64,000 bases of DNA, from positions 1,860,001 to 1,924,000 of the forward strand of contig AP026126.1 in NCBI GenBank assembly GCA_030295235.1, written 5' to 3'. The notes below the pieces were generated by a model. That model saw nothing but the letters and a program-made list of their open reading frames with translations. It was not told the DNA's origin and searched no databases. Made by a program: the position numbers and the translations under genes. Source of the DNA: Fistulifera solaris. Taxonomy: Eukaryota; Bacillariophyta; Bacillariophyceae; Naviculales; Stauroneidaceae. Shown here piece after piece: positions 63,079-64,000 of the stretch; positions within the stretch are counted from its first letter, which is position 1; every line of letters starts with the position of its first letter.

Positions 63079-63906
63079 TTAGGCTGAAGCTCGGTCGCTT
63101 TCATTTTCTTTCGACTCATCGGAAGAAGTTGTTTTTGGGTCTTTCTTTTTCGACGCTTGTTCATTTGCTAATACAGCCTTTTCTGTAGAGACGTTCTCTT
63201 GTAATTCTGCAGTGACTTCTTGTTGCTGCACTTGTTCTAGCTTGTCTTTTTCTTTTGTTGTTACTGTGTCAGCAATTGCGGTAGCGGCAGCGACTTGTCC
63301 CACCTTCTCTGATTCGTCGCTTTCCTTTGAAGATTCCTCGAACCAGGGAGGAACACCAGCTTCGTCTTTATCGACCCCAAGTCGCCTGGCTTGCCACTGA
63401 CCCATAACATTGGCCGCGGATACAAAACTCCAACCTCTCACGGTACCTTGCATGTAATAATAATCGTCGGCTGTGGTAGCCCAAATTTTCTTTCCCATGA
63501 TCAAAGACTCTTTACTAGCAGAAAAGAAGCCCGAAGCAATATCGATCGACCACTTTCCTTTCGAGTCATCTCCCCAAATAGCAACGTTGTTTCCGTCTTG
63601 ATCGACGGCACACCGTAACCATGTTTCTTCGATCTTATCGCGATTGTTATCCCAGTTTGTACCAACTAGCCATTCGGACCCAGCAAAATCACTTTCTGTC
63701 AATCGTTCAATTTCAATGTACTCGTAGTCATCGTCATCGTCGCCGCTGCTGTTTTCTGAGACTGCTGTTTCTATGTTCGATGAGGTTGTTGCGGTGCCGA
63801 GGCGATTTACGAAAGGTCTCTTTCGAATAGTTCTTGTGTCAGTGATTGACCATGACCACGAAATGTTGACGAGTAAGAACGGTAACAACGACAATATTGA
63901 TAACAT
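63079..63906 (-). CDS. Secreted or plastid-targeted protein with beta-rich domain
   Basis: Intact 275-residue frame from an ATG. Residues 1-20 are a signal peptide (MLSILSLLPFLLVNISWSWS), then a basic Thr/Arg stretch as in transit peptides. The domain at about 75-180 is beta-rich with many Trp (SEWLVGTNWDNNRDKIEETW, GKWSIDIASGFF, YYYMQGTVRGWSFVSAAN), lipocalin-like in rhythm. The C-terminal 90 residues are Glu/Lys/Ala-rich and helical or disordered. A plastid role is inferred from the presequence only. Confidence 0.7.
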   Translation of the reverse strand: MLSILSLLPFLLVNISWSWSITDTRTIRKRPFVNRLGTATTSSNIETAVSENSSGDDDDDYEYIEIERLTESDFAGSEWLVGTNWDNNRDKIEETWLRCAVDQDGNNVAIWGDDSKGKWSIDIASGFFSASKESLIMGKKIWATTADDYYYMQGTVRGWSFVSAANVMGQWQARRLGVDKDEAGVPPWFEESSKESDESEKVGQVAAATAIADTVTTKEKDKLEQVQQQEVTAELQENVSTEKAVLANEQASKKKDPKTTSSDESKENESDRASA

Positions 63907-64000
63907 GATAATCGTTTGATATTAAAAATAATCGTAGAGGAGAAATAAATTGTTTTTCAAGGAAAAGTGCTGCTTGAATACAAAATCTAGCTTTTCAAAT

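Noticed and set aside
1-64000. CRISPR array, bacterial defence operon or tRNA genes
   Set aside because: The spaced repeats seen (34 bp and 222 bp) are head-to-tail without unique spacers, gene structure is eukaryotic, and no tRNA-like TPsiC/anticodon arrangement was found by eye.

Overview
The window reads as nuclear DNA of a diatom, most likely a raphid pennate of the Phaeodactylum type. That placement is inference. The genes are mostly eukaryotic core genes (fibrillarin, NTF2, ERCC1, CWC27, ribosomal P2, PDAT, VKOR, a J-protein). They are compact and intron-poor, with short GT-AG introns (about 61-185 nt) and short spacers on both strands. Several products start with a signal peptide followed by an aromatic-containing site, as in diatom plastid presequences. 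The transposase also matches a HARBI1-like type I associate with diatom genomes. No tRNA, rRNA, CRISPR array or bacterial operon was seen.

Layout. 0-14 kb: sirtuin, membrane GT2 glycosyltransferase, a CMGC kinase with two introns, a long PDZ/RGS-like/DENN gene, a repeat-rich spacer, ERCC1 and a RING protein. 14-27 kb: two Rossmann-fold reductase-like genes, a TPR protein, a class III nucleotidyl cyclase, PDAT, the cyclophilin CWC27, a small unknown protein, a methyltransferase and a small single-pass membrane protein. 27.8-31.4 kb: a tandem triplet of secreted Cys-rich proteins with GPI-anchor-like tails, the middle copy a pseudogene. 31.6-38.5 kb: an ADP-ribosylglycohydrolase-like gene, an ankyrin/coiled-coil protein, ribosomal P2, an ankyrin protein and a GST/eEF1B-gamma-like protein. 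39.7-45.4 kb: an accessory island with a badly frame-disrupted unknown gene, a divergent pair of paralogous unknown genes around a microsatellite, and a HARBI1-like transposase. 46-64 kb: a helicase-associated-domain protein, several unknown proteins, a ubiquitin-like-domain protein, a leucine-zipper protein, a mitochondrial-type J-protein, NTF2, fibrillarin, VKOR and a secreted or plastid protein.

One feature dominates interpretation. About 18 single-base shifts, many in homopolymers, break otherwise well-conserved genes (PDAT, CWC27, the ADP-ribosylglycohydrolase-like gene, GST and others). In each case one base restores a frame that matches the family or continues a coherent protein. This looks mainly like residual indel error of a long-read assembly. 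The middle Cys-rich copy (several lesions plus a 26-bp deletion) and the 39.8-41.2 kb gene look really decayed. Features below span the whole inferred gene and state where the frame breaks.

There is no operon-like pathway. The clearest local relationships are the tandem Cys-rich family, the paralogous pair beside the transposase, and families of short intergenic repeats (GGTACC strings, an imperfect palindrome around TCATGACTG/CAGTC, a 34-bp TGACGT-containing minisatellite).
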